NCBI RefSeq assembly: GCF_032854445.1
Contig: NC_088295.1
Span: 17,783,385-17,843,384, forward strand
DNA from: Liolophura sinensis
Taxonomy: Eukaryota; Mollusca; Polyplacophora; Chitonida; Chitonidae
Direction: 5' to 3'
Length of the DNA: 60,000 nt
Of this stretch, positions 35,601 to 49,200 are shown in pieces. The position numbers were made by a program, and so were the translations under genes. The notes under the pieces were generated by a model. The model was given only the letters and a program-made list of their open reading frames with translations. It made no database searches and was not told the origin of the DNA. Within the stretch, counting starts at the first letter, position 1. The number at the start of each line of letters is the position of its first letter.

Positions 35601-36220
35601 CTAAAGCACATCGGTAAATTAGGTTTAAATAAAAACTTTTCCCCAGCAAGTTATGGCTTTCTTTCCCCCCAATTTATGGTGACCTAAACTATTAGTGAGA
35701 ACTCATGACATCGATAGCCTGGAAGTGTTCATACAGTAAATTATTTGTATGTATAAATAACAGACTAAGCAAAAGAAAAATACAAAATACCAGAATCCAT
35801 ACTGAACAGATATGTTAGAGTACCAGATGTTCTGCTTTATGTAGTTTTATATATACTACTCTCAACAAGCTGAGAGAGACCTACTGCAGAGTGGATAACG
35901 TATAGCTATATGATAGAAGATCAATAAAGATATAAATAAAGTGTGACAAGGGATCAGACAGACAGCAACTATATACATAACTAGGTTGTATAGGTCCATC
36001 ATATTACCACTTCTTTATAAATTAGGTTTAGGTTTCTGTATTACTAAGAAAAAAAAATCACAATACTTTTAATTATAACAACTGCTATGATTTCTTGTAC
36101 AATTTACTTGAAAACATACAATCAAAATGCTTACATTAATATTGTTTCATTACTTTACCAGTGCTGGGAGGGTGTCGGGTGGGGAGGCCAAGGGCTACAA
36201 ATTCACTCCAGTTTGGTTGT
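32696..36220. other. Intergenic, AT-rich; one SINE A tail
   Basis: No gene recognised. A family-A tail fragment lies at about 35030-35100 (+): 'AAATTTTCTTAAGTATGATA' then an (AAAT)n run. Confidence 0.5.
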
Positions 36221-36221
36221 T

Positions 36222-36560
36222 ACATTTATTTATTTATTTGATTAGTGTTTAGCACCATACTCCAGATTTTTAATCAATTAATTTATTTATGGGAGGAAGA
36301 GACAAGAGTGTCTGAGGTAAACCACAGACATTTGACAAGTAATTGTTGAACTTTCCCACATGTTACCTACAAACTCAAATGTCATACTGGTGGAAGGCGA
36401 GAGATCTCCCACAAACTTCACCTACCTAAAGGGCTACACCAATGCTGTTGGTTGCTTACTACCACATAAAAGAGTCTGACAGAAAATTAACCAAACCTTG
36501 TGCCCTAGCGATTGAAAAACAAGTATTTTAACCATCTGGCTAGAAATGCCAGTGGGAGCC
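36222..36560 (-). repeat. SINE family C, long copy
   Basis: (TTTA)n tail at the left, 'GAGGTAAACCACAGACATTTGACAAGTA'-like block near 36317, and an eroded tRNA-like head at the right (reverse strand 'GCCAGATGGTTAAAATACTTG'). Confidence 0.55.
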
Positions 36561-39500
36561 TTTTTTAAAATAAAAACTGATATAACAATGTCAAATTTAA
36601 CTCTTTAATTTTCTGAACTCCTGACTTTTACTCTTCATATCAGAGCCAGTCTAGGGTGCTTTTCAATACAGTGATAATACAACACAGTTCAGCACCACAT
36701 TTCATGTTAGCTGCAGATACTAACTTCTCCGTAACAATTACACCCTTGTAATCTGTGTTTTACACTAACTGCACCTTAAAAGCCAATTTAAACCATCCAG
36801 CATGGGTTCTATCTCAGGATGACCCATATTATATATACAACAATGTGAGGCTTACCAGACCTGAAACCTCATGCAGTGGTATAACAGCATGTCGTCCATC
36901 AGATCATATCCTGTCATGGTCAACCACTGCCCTGCACTTTATAACTGCACAACTGGCATACATTTCCCAGCAAATAAAGTCTCATAAGGTTTTCATGACT
37001 TTTCCTCATAAGGTTCAACTACATGTAGATTAGGAAAATGATAGCAGAAAGAATAAGTTGATAATTATGTCTCAGTCTTTTAATCCAGTATGAGTATGAG
37101 AACACCTTTTTGACCTACACTGATGCAAGATTTTTACCTAGACCGAACACCACACTGACAAAATTTAATTGCGAAATATAGTGCAAACACCGGATCTGAA
37201 TTCTGCATATATGATTACCAGTGCTTACACTGAAATCATTAACACATATAATGTATTAACATGCACATCTGTTCATCAACACACACACATTATTCAACCA
37301 AGCAAATGTGTGGTTAAAAACATGTTCAACATTAAGTGCATTTTTTCACACATTAACCACAGAAGAAATGATGCCTTCTGGACATATCCCTTTTTTGTAG
37401 TTGAAAGGAAACATATAATTTATGACCTGACACCTGATCATATTATATCACTATTGCTTGTAAGTCCTAAAATTCCACATTTTCTATCAAAGGATATGTG
37501 TATTAATTAGGGCATCTATCCTCTAAAAAGTCTGATAAGCCCACGTGTGTCTCATTGATATTGCAGCCTATTCGATCTGGTCATATCAATGCTAGCTAGA
37601 TATTAAATTTGTTGTTCCCTTCTCTACAAGCTGGTTGTCATTATATCTTCAGGCAAACAGCAGCAATTAATAAAGGAAGCACTGCTGAGCACAACAATGG
37701 CCCATCACTGCCAATCCAGAAGCCATAAACACCATTCTAAAGTGTGCTTAACAGTGATACCTATCATAATATACAAACAATGAGAGCAGCTGTTTGATTT
37801 CCTGAAAAGGCCTGCATGGGCTTAGGATGTCTGTTTGTTTGGCTATGCTGATGTACAAACAGGGCTGTTGGGGGCAGACAAGGGTATGGAAGTCATTAGT
37901 GTTTGGGGTATCCCCCCCCCCCTCTTTTCCTAGCACAAGAGAGGAACCTTGGAACAATGACTCTACCACCACAGCTAACATGTAACAGCTCCCAAGCCAC
38001 ATACATGTAGTGTGGTTTATCAGTCCACAGAGAAAATAAACCCACTTATGATTGGTTGTAAAACAGAAAATTTCAAACATAATGTTTCCCAGGACTCTGC
38101 CTAAATACACTTACCCTAAATGGCCTAAAATTTCATCCATGACTAAGTTGCACATTTTTCCAGATGCTGGGAGTTCTATTGATTTTAGAAAGGTGCTTTG
38201 AGAGGTGTTTAGAAGGTAGGAGAATATCCTAGTGGAAAAATGTACATTTTAGTACCAGAAGTAATATCTCATGACATTTATTCGCCTTCCAAGATGGTCT
38301 TTTGTGGTTGAATTTTTAAGTCATTTAGGGCACTCCAAAAAAAAAAAAGAGAAGAAAAATGCATTTCTTTACTTTTTTTCCTTGTACTTCACATGTCTGA
38401 ACTCCTGAACTGTAACTTTCTACCTCTGCATGCTGAAGTCTGACTCTAATCTTCTCTGCCGTGTAGAGTCATACCCAGTCTGGTCCTCACTGGTCAAGGG
38501 CTGATGGACTCCCACCATAAGCCATGATCCTACTACTGAGTGAGGTGCCAAGTTCACATGTAAAACAGCTGGTTTCATCATATGGCCCAATGAACACCTT
38601 GGCTGGAAGAATCATTCCATTTCTCAGTATGCAAAGCACTATAAACATGATACATTCATATCATGCAATATCAGTGCTAATCTAATAAGCAAGTTATGCA
38701 AGTGTGCATGTTTGTTAATTATTTCACGCAAGCTTTTACAGTCACAATGTAAGTTCCATCACCTTCACTAATCAGCCAAGAGGTGCTCCCTACAGTTTTT
38801 GCTTCTGAGTTCCAGACTTATTTGAAAATGTACGACCAGACTGGCCTATGTAAAGTTAATTTTGGGGCAAACATATGAACATGTAGGTAATTTACATATG
38901 ATGAGGCCTGATATTTTTTGATATGGCAATATCCTAGGAAAACGTTAGTTTCCGATGGTGCTAAAATCCGTAACACTTCTTACTCTCTGAGAGGTTAAAA
39001 AGTGAACATAATATGACTGAATAAATAAGACTAGACCTGCAGATGTACACATAAGTGTGCAAAGTTATTTTGTTGGCTTACAAATACTTTTGCGATAATA
39101 TGTTAAAAATCTGCAAATCTGCATGCTTCTTGCAAAATCTGCACAAATAGTAAGAGAATCTGCAACTGGTAACATGCATGTCACCAAACAATCTTGTCAG
39201 TGTAGGTAAAACACAGAAATGCAATGGAATCCAGTGGTTTTTAACGAAAGTTTTTCACTGTATATCATGGCCAGACCACATGGTCCAAATCGGTAGAGTT
39301 ACACAAGTTTTCTTTTGCCGACAAGTAAAAAGTTCATGTTTAAGTGAGACAAATGTCAGTGTTAATCAGCATGCTTCCAGACACATGTTACAGGCTGGAA
39401 GAAGTTTGCGTTCTGGTTAGATACTCTGACCAAGTTAGTCTGTCCTGGTTTGATACTCTGCTCTCTCAGCTGTGTCACACCACAAGCTCCTGCTTTCTTA

Positions 39501-41819
39501 TCAACACAAGGGTTGCATTTTTATCTGTCCTAAACTAACACATCTAATTTATTATCAAAGGTAACAAGCTGAGGGTTTTCAGGGCAACCTCTATATGTTT
39601 CAATTCTTTTTTATCTCCATTAGAAAAAAATCTGCTGAGGTCCCTAAGTAGATGAGAAACACATGTAGAAGACGAAACAAAAAATTGAGGAATTTATCCA
39701 AAAATCGTTTATAGGTTAACTTTACTTCAGAACATTAAAGAAATTATAATTTTACCCACTTATCCAGGATGGTTTTCAAACCATAAATCATGTTTTATAT
39801 GCAGTTTATAAGTCCACATGTAAACAAATATACTCAGCAAATGATAGGGAAGGCAGATAGACTCACAGAAGCACAACTCTTGCATTTATTTATGCAGAAT
39901 AGATTAAAATTTTCATTCACATTTTGTTTTCTTACTCAAACAGGGCACTATTATGACAAATCCGTGCTTTAATAGCTATTGTGTACAATGATCATTAGGG
40001 GATGCATCTGATATGATTTCCAACAATAAACAACATGTCAAATAGCAAAATGCCACCAGAGCTGTCAAGTCAGCTGGGAATGGCTTATTTATTAGAGCCC
40101 AGATATTACAAAATAGTCCAACCTTTACAATGTAGAAGAGAAGTTATTCAGATGTTAAATTACCAGTTAACTGGGATTGGAGATTATCAAAATGGTCCAT
40201 ACAACCTACCCTGGAATATCAACATTTCCTGCCAATTAAAAAAATTAATTTGTTTATATCTTGAACAAAAAATAATTCACATTTATAGCTTTAATGGTGC
40301 CCCTTATTTCACTTATTCTAGTCCTTGAGTCATCTTCACCATCACAAGATATTATATGTACCATATTAGGCCTGGGGAAAAATGCCTACAGATATTGGCT
40401 AACACTTGAGCTTCATGTCTCCATATACATTTCTACACAAAGCTGCTCATTCTCCAACTACTAGCTGGGGGGCCATAATTTGGGACATGGGAACAGCCAT
40501 AATAAACCATGGGTCATCAACATGAAGGAAATCTACAAAGGGCTGAGTGTTCAGTCTTGGAGAAGTTCTCAACAGTAGAGTTATATATCTTATGTGTGGC
40601 AGTCTCACACATGGTGTGTCTGCATGATCACCACGCTTCAACCCCACACCTCTCTTTGGGATCATAGACCCTCTGCCACAGGAAATACACCCTCATTCCC
40701 ATGTTGCTTCATGGGGTAACAGTTTTTACTTTTCCCCATGCTACATGTATATCAAGCTGTCAACTACAGTAATAACATTAAAATGAAAATGAGAGGAAAA
40801 AAAAAATGCCATTCCAAACACTTCGTAAGAATGTTTCCATCCACAAGAAATGTGGGAATGCGGGACATTTCATGGGACAAAAAATATACTCCTATTAGCC
40901 TACACAAATACTGAAATGATTATCATCACAGAGAGTTGAAGACAATATCTCGATTGATAGAAGTCAAATTATACCAGTGCTAGGTGATCAAACACAGATG
41001 TGACAATACCATAACCCTATAAGTACCTTGACCAAAACCTTTGCACTTATGGTTTATTACACTGTTGCTGCACAACAGCCCTTCCTTATGAAAGAGAGCA
41101 AGAGTGCAGGATAAAGCTGTACAGGAAAACCCGTTCTGTTAGCAGCCTACAATACTGCTGGCTGGCTGCGAGATTTCACTCCATATCTCAGTCAATGGTG
41201 TTCAGCATCAACTCCTCAGGGAGTGGCAATACAGTTAACACACAGTCCTGAGTTAAGGGACGAGCCTATCAGTCTACAGATATGTGCAATAATCCAGATT
41301 TTCCCCTGGGGTCTGCTTTCATACAGATAACTGTATTAATCACTGACAACAGTGACCTACCAGCTTCATCTACTCTACCAGTAATCTGATTACACAGACC
41401 AGGGAAGGATAATCTATACGATATACTCAGAACAGATCTGGAATAGATACGTTTCATTAGTTACCACACAGTTAATTACTTCTTGAGCTAAAGAAATACC
41501 CCTCCATTTTAATCATGCATACATACTGTTGCATATGGATACATGATTTATTAATTTGACACTAAACAGTTACAGGTTTCAAATATGTAATTACTCCAGA
41601 CAATATAATTCAATTGTACAAACTACTTTCATATAATCCATATATGTCAGTTTCCCTCAATAAAGATTAGACCTTACATATCTCTAAAAACAGATTGACA
41701 GATCAACTCATAACCGACAGTTTTAAACATACATATTTCATTGAAGATTAATCAATAAAATATCAACAGAAAAACATTTAATAATATATCTTTTTACAGC
41801 CTCAAGAATCTGCAAGATT
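36561..41819. other. Intergenic, no defensible gene
   Basis: Low-complexity tracts (poly-C near 37912-37922, poly-A near 38337). An exon-like open stretch at 38424-38535 (-) is noted in the findings. Confidence 0.4.
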
Positions 41820-42000
41820 TATTTCTTTGCTTGATGTTTAATGCTGTTCTCAACCATTTTTCACTTACATTATGGTCAGGTTTATAGGTGAGAGAGACTG
41901 GAGTAAACCACCACTGTTCGACAAGTACCTGCCAAACCTCCTGACTTAAAGCTGCAGCGCAACCAGCTGGAACTGGATTTGAACATGTAATCCATAGCCA
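41820..42000 (-). repeat. SINE family C copy
   Basis: 'GAGTAAACCACCACTGTTCGACAAGTACC' block near 41893 and 'TTGATGTTTAATGCTGTTCTC' at the left. Confidence 0.6.
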
Positions 42001-44609
42001 TATCAATACTTAGATAAAATCATATTTTAAGTTTTTCCATTCTTTTTAGATCTGTTTTGTCAGAACAAAAAAAAAATGAAAAATGAATACTCAGACTTGT
42101 ATATGCCTTAGTTTACAAAATAGCTGATACATGAACTATCGTGTCTCAAAGTCCATTGAAATGGTGAACATGTGCTTGCCACAGTTTGACACAATATATG
42201 GCATTTTCTGAACCATATTAGCAGCGAGTGGCATTATCTCTCTAGCCATCTGTGACTGGCCTGATACAAATGAATATTTCCTGACATGTACAGGGCACTC
42301 TGATAAATGAGGAAGTAAACTGCTACAGGACCGTCATCACATTGATTTATTCTCTCTGTTTCAATCCTCCCCAAAGGCTTCCAGTAAATCAAACATGGCC
42401 GACACCATCTAGCAGCCAGCGGGTCATCTGGTCAGACCTTAATGGAAGTAAGCACGACCAATAACCAGTTAGGCCAAGCCCTAGACTCAATTGAGTCGTA
42501 TTATATTGGATAAAGTAATGTGTACCACCAGTCCATAAATTAAAGAATCAAGCTCAATGAAAACCCTTTTAGTCTTGTGTATGTGGCAGCCTCCTTATAA
42601 ATAATTATAAAACACACCTGCAGAACACCATGTAACTGGTCTCCACTGATCCACTTTTCACAACTGTCAATGATGATTTCAGAGATGTCAGAAGGTACAT
42701 CTTGTTACAGTTTTCACCTGACAGAATCTCTCCTAGAGTATGGTCTTATGCTACAAGGTATTGTACAAGTGCATGGAACATTCTCTAATCAAATGATACA
42801 TTATTCTCAAAGGTACACTTGGAAAAGTGTTCAGGTCAGAATTACACATGGTACATGTGTCACTATTCCAATGTTTTCCCTCAAGGAACAAGCATATTAC
42901 TAAGCAAATTTTTTCTGCATTTTAACAAAGTGAATTTCATGTATGATTACAACCATGCATAGTACTGTATTCAAACATAATTTTAGTTTAATTCAATTTT
43001 AAATCATTTGTCCGATATAAAGGAAAGGAGCCTTGGCTGTGTAGTCCATCTGTGATATCATCATTAACATAAGCCAGAAAGCCATGTCTTTGTCTACTAA
43101 TGAGGTAAAGGGTTCATTGTTATTCCTCAAAGAGCAAAACGTTGAAAACATTTGTCAAAGCCTATTAAGAACACAGTAATTAGTTTTCACAAGACCTGGA
43201 ACACACCTGCACCTTGGTTTATTAGGTGTTGTTTTACGACTACAATCCTTCTTCTGACTGGAAAAGGCTAGATTCTGGTTAAAAAAAAAAGTGCTGTCAT
43301 AGTCTATATTTATGAGTTTAGGGTGGAAGTTTGTTGTTGTACAAAGCTGTGTGTTGACGGGTTAGGCATAAAGCTAGGCCAATCCATAGATCAATACTGG
43401 TCTCTCTCTCTCTCAGAGATAACAAAGTTAAGGACAGGACTTGGGCGGGCTCACAGGGGAACGGCATTGCCCCCCAGCAGGGGAAGAAACTCTAATCTCA
43501 TTACCTTAAAACAATAACCAATCTTTGGCGACAGCCAAAGTCTCCCCACCTCAATTTGTCCTTTTAGAGAAGAATCCCTAGTTCCGCTACGAAGCCAATT
43601 CAATCTCTCATCCAACCAAGACCACCACTCACCACTTTCATGAGGTTTCCGCACAATTGAAAAATCAATACAAAAAATTCAACTCTTGCTTATCTCCACT
43701 GCAGAAAATGTTTTCCACTACCTAGGGAAATCTGTAAATTCGCTCTGGACAGACAGTTTAAGTTTATGGCTTTTTAGGACTCTCCCTCTGGTATGTCAGG
43801 CAATGGCTAGGCCAAAAGTGGATAAAACAGTTTTCATATAAAGCTTTAAGGTAGAAATGGAGGGGACAATTCAATTAACCACCCTGTTATGAACAGAACA
43901 TATCACACTTGACATGTATTTTAAAAATTGTTTTGTTTACACAGCACTTTATCCGGATAAAACTGATGACTATACAAAAAAACAGACATATAAGGTAATT
44001 TCGTCTATGTTTTTCACATGTACTGTACATGTTCAACCTTTTCAACCACCAAAGCACTTTTTTCAGTGGAATTTATGCCTACAACTATTTTGGAAATGAT
44101 GCTAAAAATGATATGCTTGTGTCATTAAAGATGCAAGTTTCATAAAAGTCTACACCCCATAGTTCTCTCAAAATGTTTAAAAAATATTGGTTGCAGAAAC
44201 AGTTAAAGAATTAGGGTATTCAGAAAAATATGGTATGTAACGTCTACCCAAAAGGAACTTTGAAAACGAAGACAATGCACTGTGGCATATAAAGCCACAA
44301 ACCGGAGTAAAGTATGCAGTCTCAACAGTTTTCTCAAATTAACATTTTTATCAAACCATACTCATGTCAGTAAGAGATTTTGTTTTACATGCTAATTTAT
44401 TCTGTGATTAATCTTGTCATACAATATCTACAGCTATTAATATTTCTGACCTGTGTTCCACAGCTGATCATCGCATGATTCTCACGACAAACTTTTATTT
44501 TAATTGTTACTATCGAGTGGAGCAAAACTATGCTAAAAAATCATTTCTGATAAATGCATGATTTCAGGGTACCAATGGCTAATTAAGGTATTCATGACAT
44601 CAAATTTTA
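42001..44609. other. Intergenic, no defensible gene
   Basis: Two short open stretches (minus strand, near 42620-42700 and 43500-43650) have good donor sites but no convincing acceptor or family match. Confidence 0.35.
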
Positions 44610-45085
44610 GTTATTTATTTATCTGATTGGTGTCTTATACCATATTCAAGAATACTTTATTTCACCTAAACTTAAGTTCTTTCAAGTGACACATTTCCCT
44701 TGTCATAATTCTGACTGATTCATCCACCTTACAGGGCCATTTCAGAGTTTTCAATCAAGTCTGATTAGTTTCTTATCAGAAAAACTTCAGTATTGACATT
44801 AAAAATTGCATTTTAAGGCCTTATATTCAAGTGTATTTTTACATACCAAAAATCAGTATATCACTTATATGATGGTGGCCAGCATTATGGTGGGAGGAAA
44901 CAGGGCAGAGAGCCCCGAGGACACCCTCAATCATCAGCAGGTTGCTAGGAGACATTCCCACGTATGACCAGAGAAGGCAGCAGCATGAGCCCGACTTGAA
45001 CTCACAGCGATTACATTGGTGAGAGCCCCCTGAGTCAATGTGCTGCACTAGAATGCTGCCCATGCAGCCACTGAGGCCCCTCATG
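44610..45085 (-). repeat. SINE family A-like, minus-strand copy with insertion
   Basis: Tail 'TTATTTATTTATCTGATTGG' at 44612, then ~190 bp of unrelated sequence, then a family-A body and head from ~44860: 'GGTGGCCAGCATTATGGTGG', 'AGCATGAGCCCGACTTGAAC'. Confidence 0.65.
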
Positions 45086-46254
45086 ATATCAGATAATTCA
45101 GTGACAAACACAGAAAATTCAATGACAAACACAGAAATCAAATTGTTCTGTGGTAACTGATATTAGCTACAATTTATTCTATGTGAAATCCATTAAAGCT
45201 GTGTTTTTGTTAAACATCAGGATAAAAGCTAGCCGTCTGGGTACAGAGAATTTCTGCTTACCACAAACTCAGACAGAAACAGGACTAAGCTGAGAGACAT
45301 TGTAATCACAGTACATGGGGTCCGTGGCCACCTGAGGCCATCTACAGGCTCTGCCTGGATAACATGACTACCATGTCAAAACCAGGCACTACTGGTTTAA
45401 TACCAAGCACCCAGTCGCAGATATGGCATACATCCTCTACTTGACCTGCATATCATCTCAGTCTAAACATGGCTTCCTGTTTTGCAGGCATTGCTCATCA
45501 TTTTTGATGTGTTCTGCAAAAAGGCCAGCAACAATACATCATGTTCAAAAGGAAACACTGTGTTTTCTTAATGATCAAGTAAAGAAATAAATCAACATTT
45601 AATACATACATGTAGTTGTACAGCTAACAGATGAGTAACGTGACAATATAAAACGAAGCCTTTTAATCAAATGCATAAGATATAACATATTGAAGAACGC
45701 AACACCTGTGGGTTTGTCAAAATGCATGTTGCAGGAGAATTAACGTTTGACTAAAACCTAGTCTTAAAGTTTGTCTTAAAAGTATACCACTCCTCCCTCA
45801 GAAAATACAAATTCTGTAGAGGTCAAATCTTATGTTTACCATATCTCTCCAAGTGACCACATATTATGATTACCTTCATTAACAGATATCAGGTGGGCCT
45901 ACATGCCAGAGTAAAGGTTCTGGTGCCAATAAGCATTGTTCTCTGGGCGTGCAGTACCTACACTTAATGAGGTTAGGGACTAAGGGGTTGGTTAGGAGTG
46001 TCTCCATAAATATGAGCCACTGCCGCAGTCTGCAGCTGTAAAACAGACCATGTTACATAAATACTAAGCTCTTACATCATGTTCTCAATGCCACTCATAC
46101 AAAAGGATGAACAATTGACATTATTGCATCTGGTCAGCACATGCCTGTCTGCTATACATTAAACCAATGACACAAAGAATCCTTACTGTAGCATGCAGCC
46201 TTAAGAAATGTCAGAAGAAGAAATAGTAAAGCAATGCTCTCCATATGTCAAGTT

Positions 46255-46291
46255 TTATCGGATGCCCTTTTTCTCCCAGTTATAATAGCCC
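46255..46291 (-). CDS. HEATR4: Tentative last exon of the HEAT gene
   Basis: A strong acceptor (tctctctcctgttttaccccag|) in the right phase would add MGYYNWEKKGIR and a TAA. If real, the protein ends well before the C-terminus expected of HEATR4. Equally, the true next exon may lie further left and be unrecognised. Confidence 0.3.
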
Positions 46292-49200
46292 CTGGGGTAA
46301 AACAGGAGAGAGAATATCAGGTAACTAGGGGGAGCTACTGAAAGATGCTAGTAACTGAGCATGTCTGTCCTGCTTTTTGCAGCACATGTTACACCGGGAT
46401 AGGACAGTGTAATAACCCATAGCAGCTCACTATGCAAACAAAAGTGAAAGGAGGAAAGTGTTACTCAATTACAAGAATGTCTTAAACCATTCGCATCATA
46501 GTCTCAAACAAGATTTCTGCACCTGCTTTGTATTAAAAGTTTCTCTCAACATTAATTTTGCCTATTCTCTTTACAGGTAGTTTTCTGAAAATTCCTATGC
46601 TGTAAAATTTACAGTGCTGCCTAACTAAAACAATATGCCAGAGATTCCTATCAAGAAACCCCACCTGTCATAGAGCTACAAGAAGACCAGCCCCAATAAA
46701 ATAAAGAATCTCAGAGCAAATGGCCTACTGGCCTTTAATATAATATAGAAAATATTTATCCAAACCAAAAACTTTACAAATTAGATGAGGTATTGTCATA
46801 TCAGATGTGATTTTTCTTTGTTTTGCCTGCAATAAAACAGAACATCTTAGTGTTTAATTTTATGACAACAGTTTTAAAATGGTAGAAATTTAATACATAT
46901 AAGGACACTCTAGCCCAAAGAGTAACATACGTTCTTCATGTACTTATATCCCACAACAAAACAATGAACACACAAAAATGTGTCAAAGTGTACCAACTCC
47001 CCCCAATCAAAAAATTAAAAATAAAAATAAAATAGAGAGTATAAACCAATAGGACTTACATGGCCAAGACTCCTTCTGACCTCTCTTTTTCCCGAAGCAC
47101 ACGAATGATGCGCTTGTCATTCCAATTCAGAGTATTAAAGGTTCTCACAATCTGCAAGATAAGATCCAAATTTTCTCTCTGCACATGTGATTTGCAATTG
47201 CACCTTGCACTTTTTTACATGTATTTATTTGATTGGTGTTCAATGGTACTCAAGAATTCTTTACTTTTATGATTGATGAGGGTTTGGTTTATGGCTGGAG
47301 GAAATTTTAGCTGGGTACTACCATTCTTTGTCAGCTACATGTACTTGACAAACCTCTTCACACAAAAGAACTTTCGAGGCCACGAGAAGTGGATTTCCAC
47401 ATGTGATCAAGGCGAGGCAGTCCTAGTTAGCCGGCGCTTTAACCGTTAATTGGGAAAGTGAGGGTCCTCCATTTTTCAAGCACATCTATTTTGTGTAAGA
47501 TGTACATTTGTACAGTAATTTTATTCTAATGGCATTCTGCATACTAAAACTCACAAGGGTTGCAATATTATAACACCATTATTACAAGATTGTAAATAAA
47601 CATGGTTTTGATACAATATATATGTATGCACGCTTGGAGTTTAAAGTCGTACTTAACAATTTCTCAGTCATATGACAATAAGGAGTCATTAGGTGTGTGT
47701 ACATATTTTGTGTCTTCTTGTGCCAGGGTGAGTCCATACCACCAAAGTGCTGTCGCCACTGAAGTATCATGCTGAAGACACCAGACATGACTCTCCATCC
47801 AGTCAAATTACACTGACACTGGGCTGACCAATTATGTTTCCACACTCTAACTTCTCAGTGCTGAGCGCCAAGCGAGGCAGCATAAAGTACTGTTTTTAAA
47901 GTCTTTGGCATGACCTCACCCGGGTTCAGTCTTGAGATTTCCCGACTCCGAGGCAGAGGCTCTAACCATTAGGCCACCAAAGCAGTCTCAAGACAATAAA
48001 CTGTCATCTTAAAAAGTCAGAAAAAGTACAAAATGAAAACCGATCTTGTGTTAAGGCTCACCATGATACGGACATATTCACTGGAATCCAACTCAATCAT
48101 CTCTAACAGTTGTCGGATGATTTTCTCGCTCTTCATACCCAATGTGCCCTTATGTTTTTCAAATAAAACAATTCAAACATTTTATTGATATGCCTAATGG
48201 AATATTCATAATTACACGCCTGCTATAATTAAAAATAAATCAATCAAAATAACCAATCATCGAATAGCTGGTGGTTTACTTAAAGTTGCCTGAAACAGTG
48301 TTAATTGTTGAAACTTAATACATGGACAGTATTAGTATTTATGTTTTCAAGATGTATAACAACCCGCACATGTTTACTGTACTATATTTAACTAAACTCT
48401 CCTGTTGAAGAATGTATGCATCACCTACCAGTGATATCACAGCCTGAGCTCTGATGTTTTCATCAGTATCTTCTAGTCTCCTATAAATATTTATAAACAG
48501 CATTAAAAAAATGTGTAAACAACAGAATTATTGGTTTACAATAATGTCTCATCTCCAGAGACATCATGGGTGCTTTAAAATTAGTATACACAATCAACAC
48601 AGACTAGTGCCACACCTGACAATAAGAATCCTATAAATACTGAAAACCTATAAAATAACATCTCCGACAGTTTAGCAATGAAAACCTTACCCAAGGGTGA
48701 ACAAATAGGAATACTTACTGTTCAACTCTTTCACTTGCTTTAGGGAACATGTTCAATGCAGTGATTGTCTTAGCCACTGATAAACGCACCTCCTGCAGAA
48801 AATGACACACAGTAACCATCATCTAATAGCATACAAGCTTTCTACTTCTTCAAGTGTTTTGCTTCTTTGATACAGTGCTTAATGTGAGCTAAACTGGTCA
48901 TGTTTTCATTTTTCAATACAATAAATCGTGCCCTTTATAGTCTAAAGCTGATTGAAAAGGTTAGTTTTTTTATTGCACTTTGTTTTTAAGCATCTACAGA
49001 AATACACTAAAAAACATTCAATCCATGACAAAAAAGATTTGTGTTGTGAGTTTCAAACAATAATGTGATGTTGTTGTCAGTACTTTTTCAGTTGATGTAT
49101 GAAGCCTCCTATTTAACTTCACCCCAACTCTGTACTTTCTTCAACAATGTTAACATATGAATACACTGAACAAATAAACTTGATTAAGTATGTGTAGATA

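Noticed and set aside
37748-38110. 120-codon minus-strand ORF
   Set aside because: It contains a poly-C tract, and I saw no recognisable domain and no supporting splice context.
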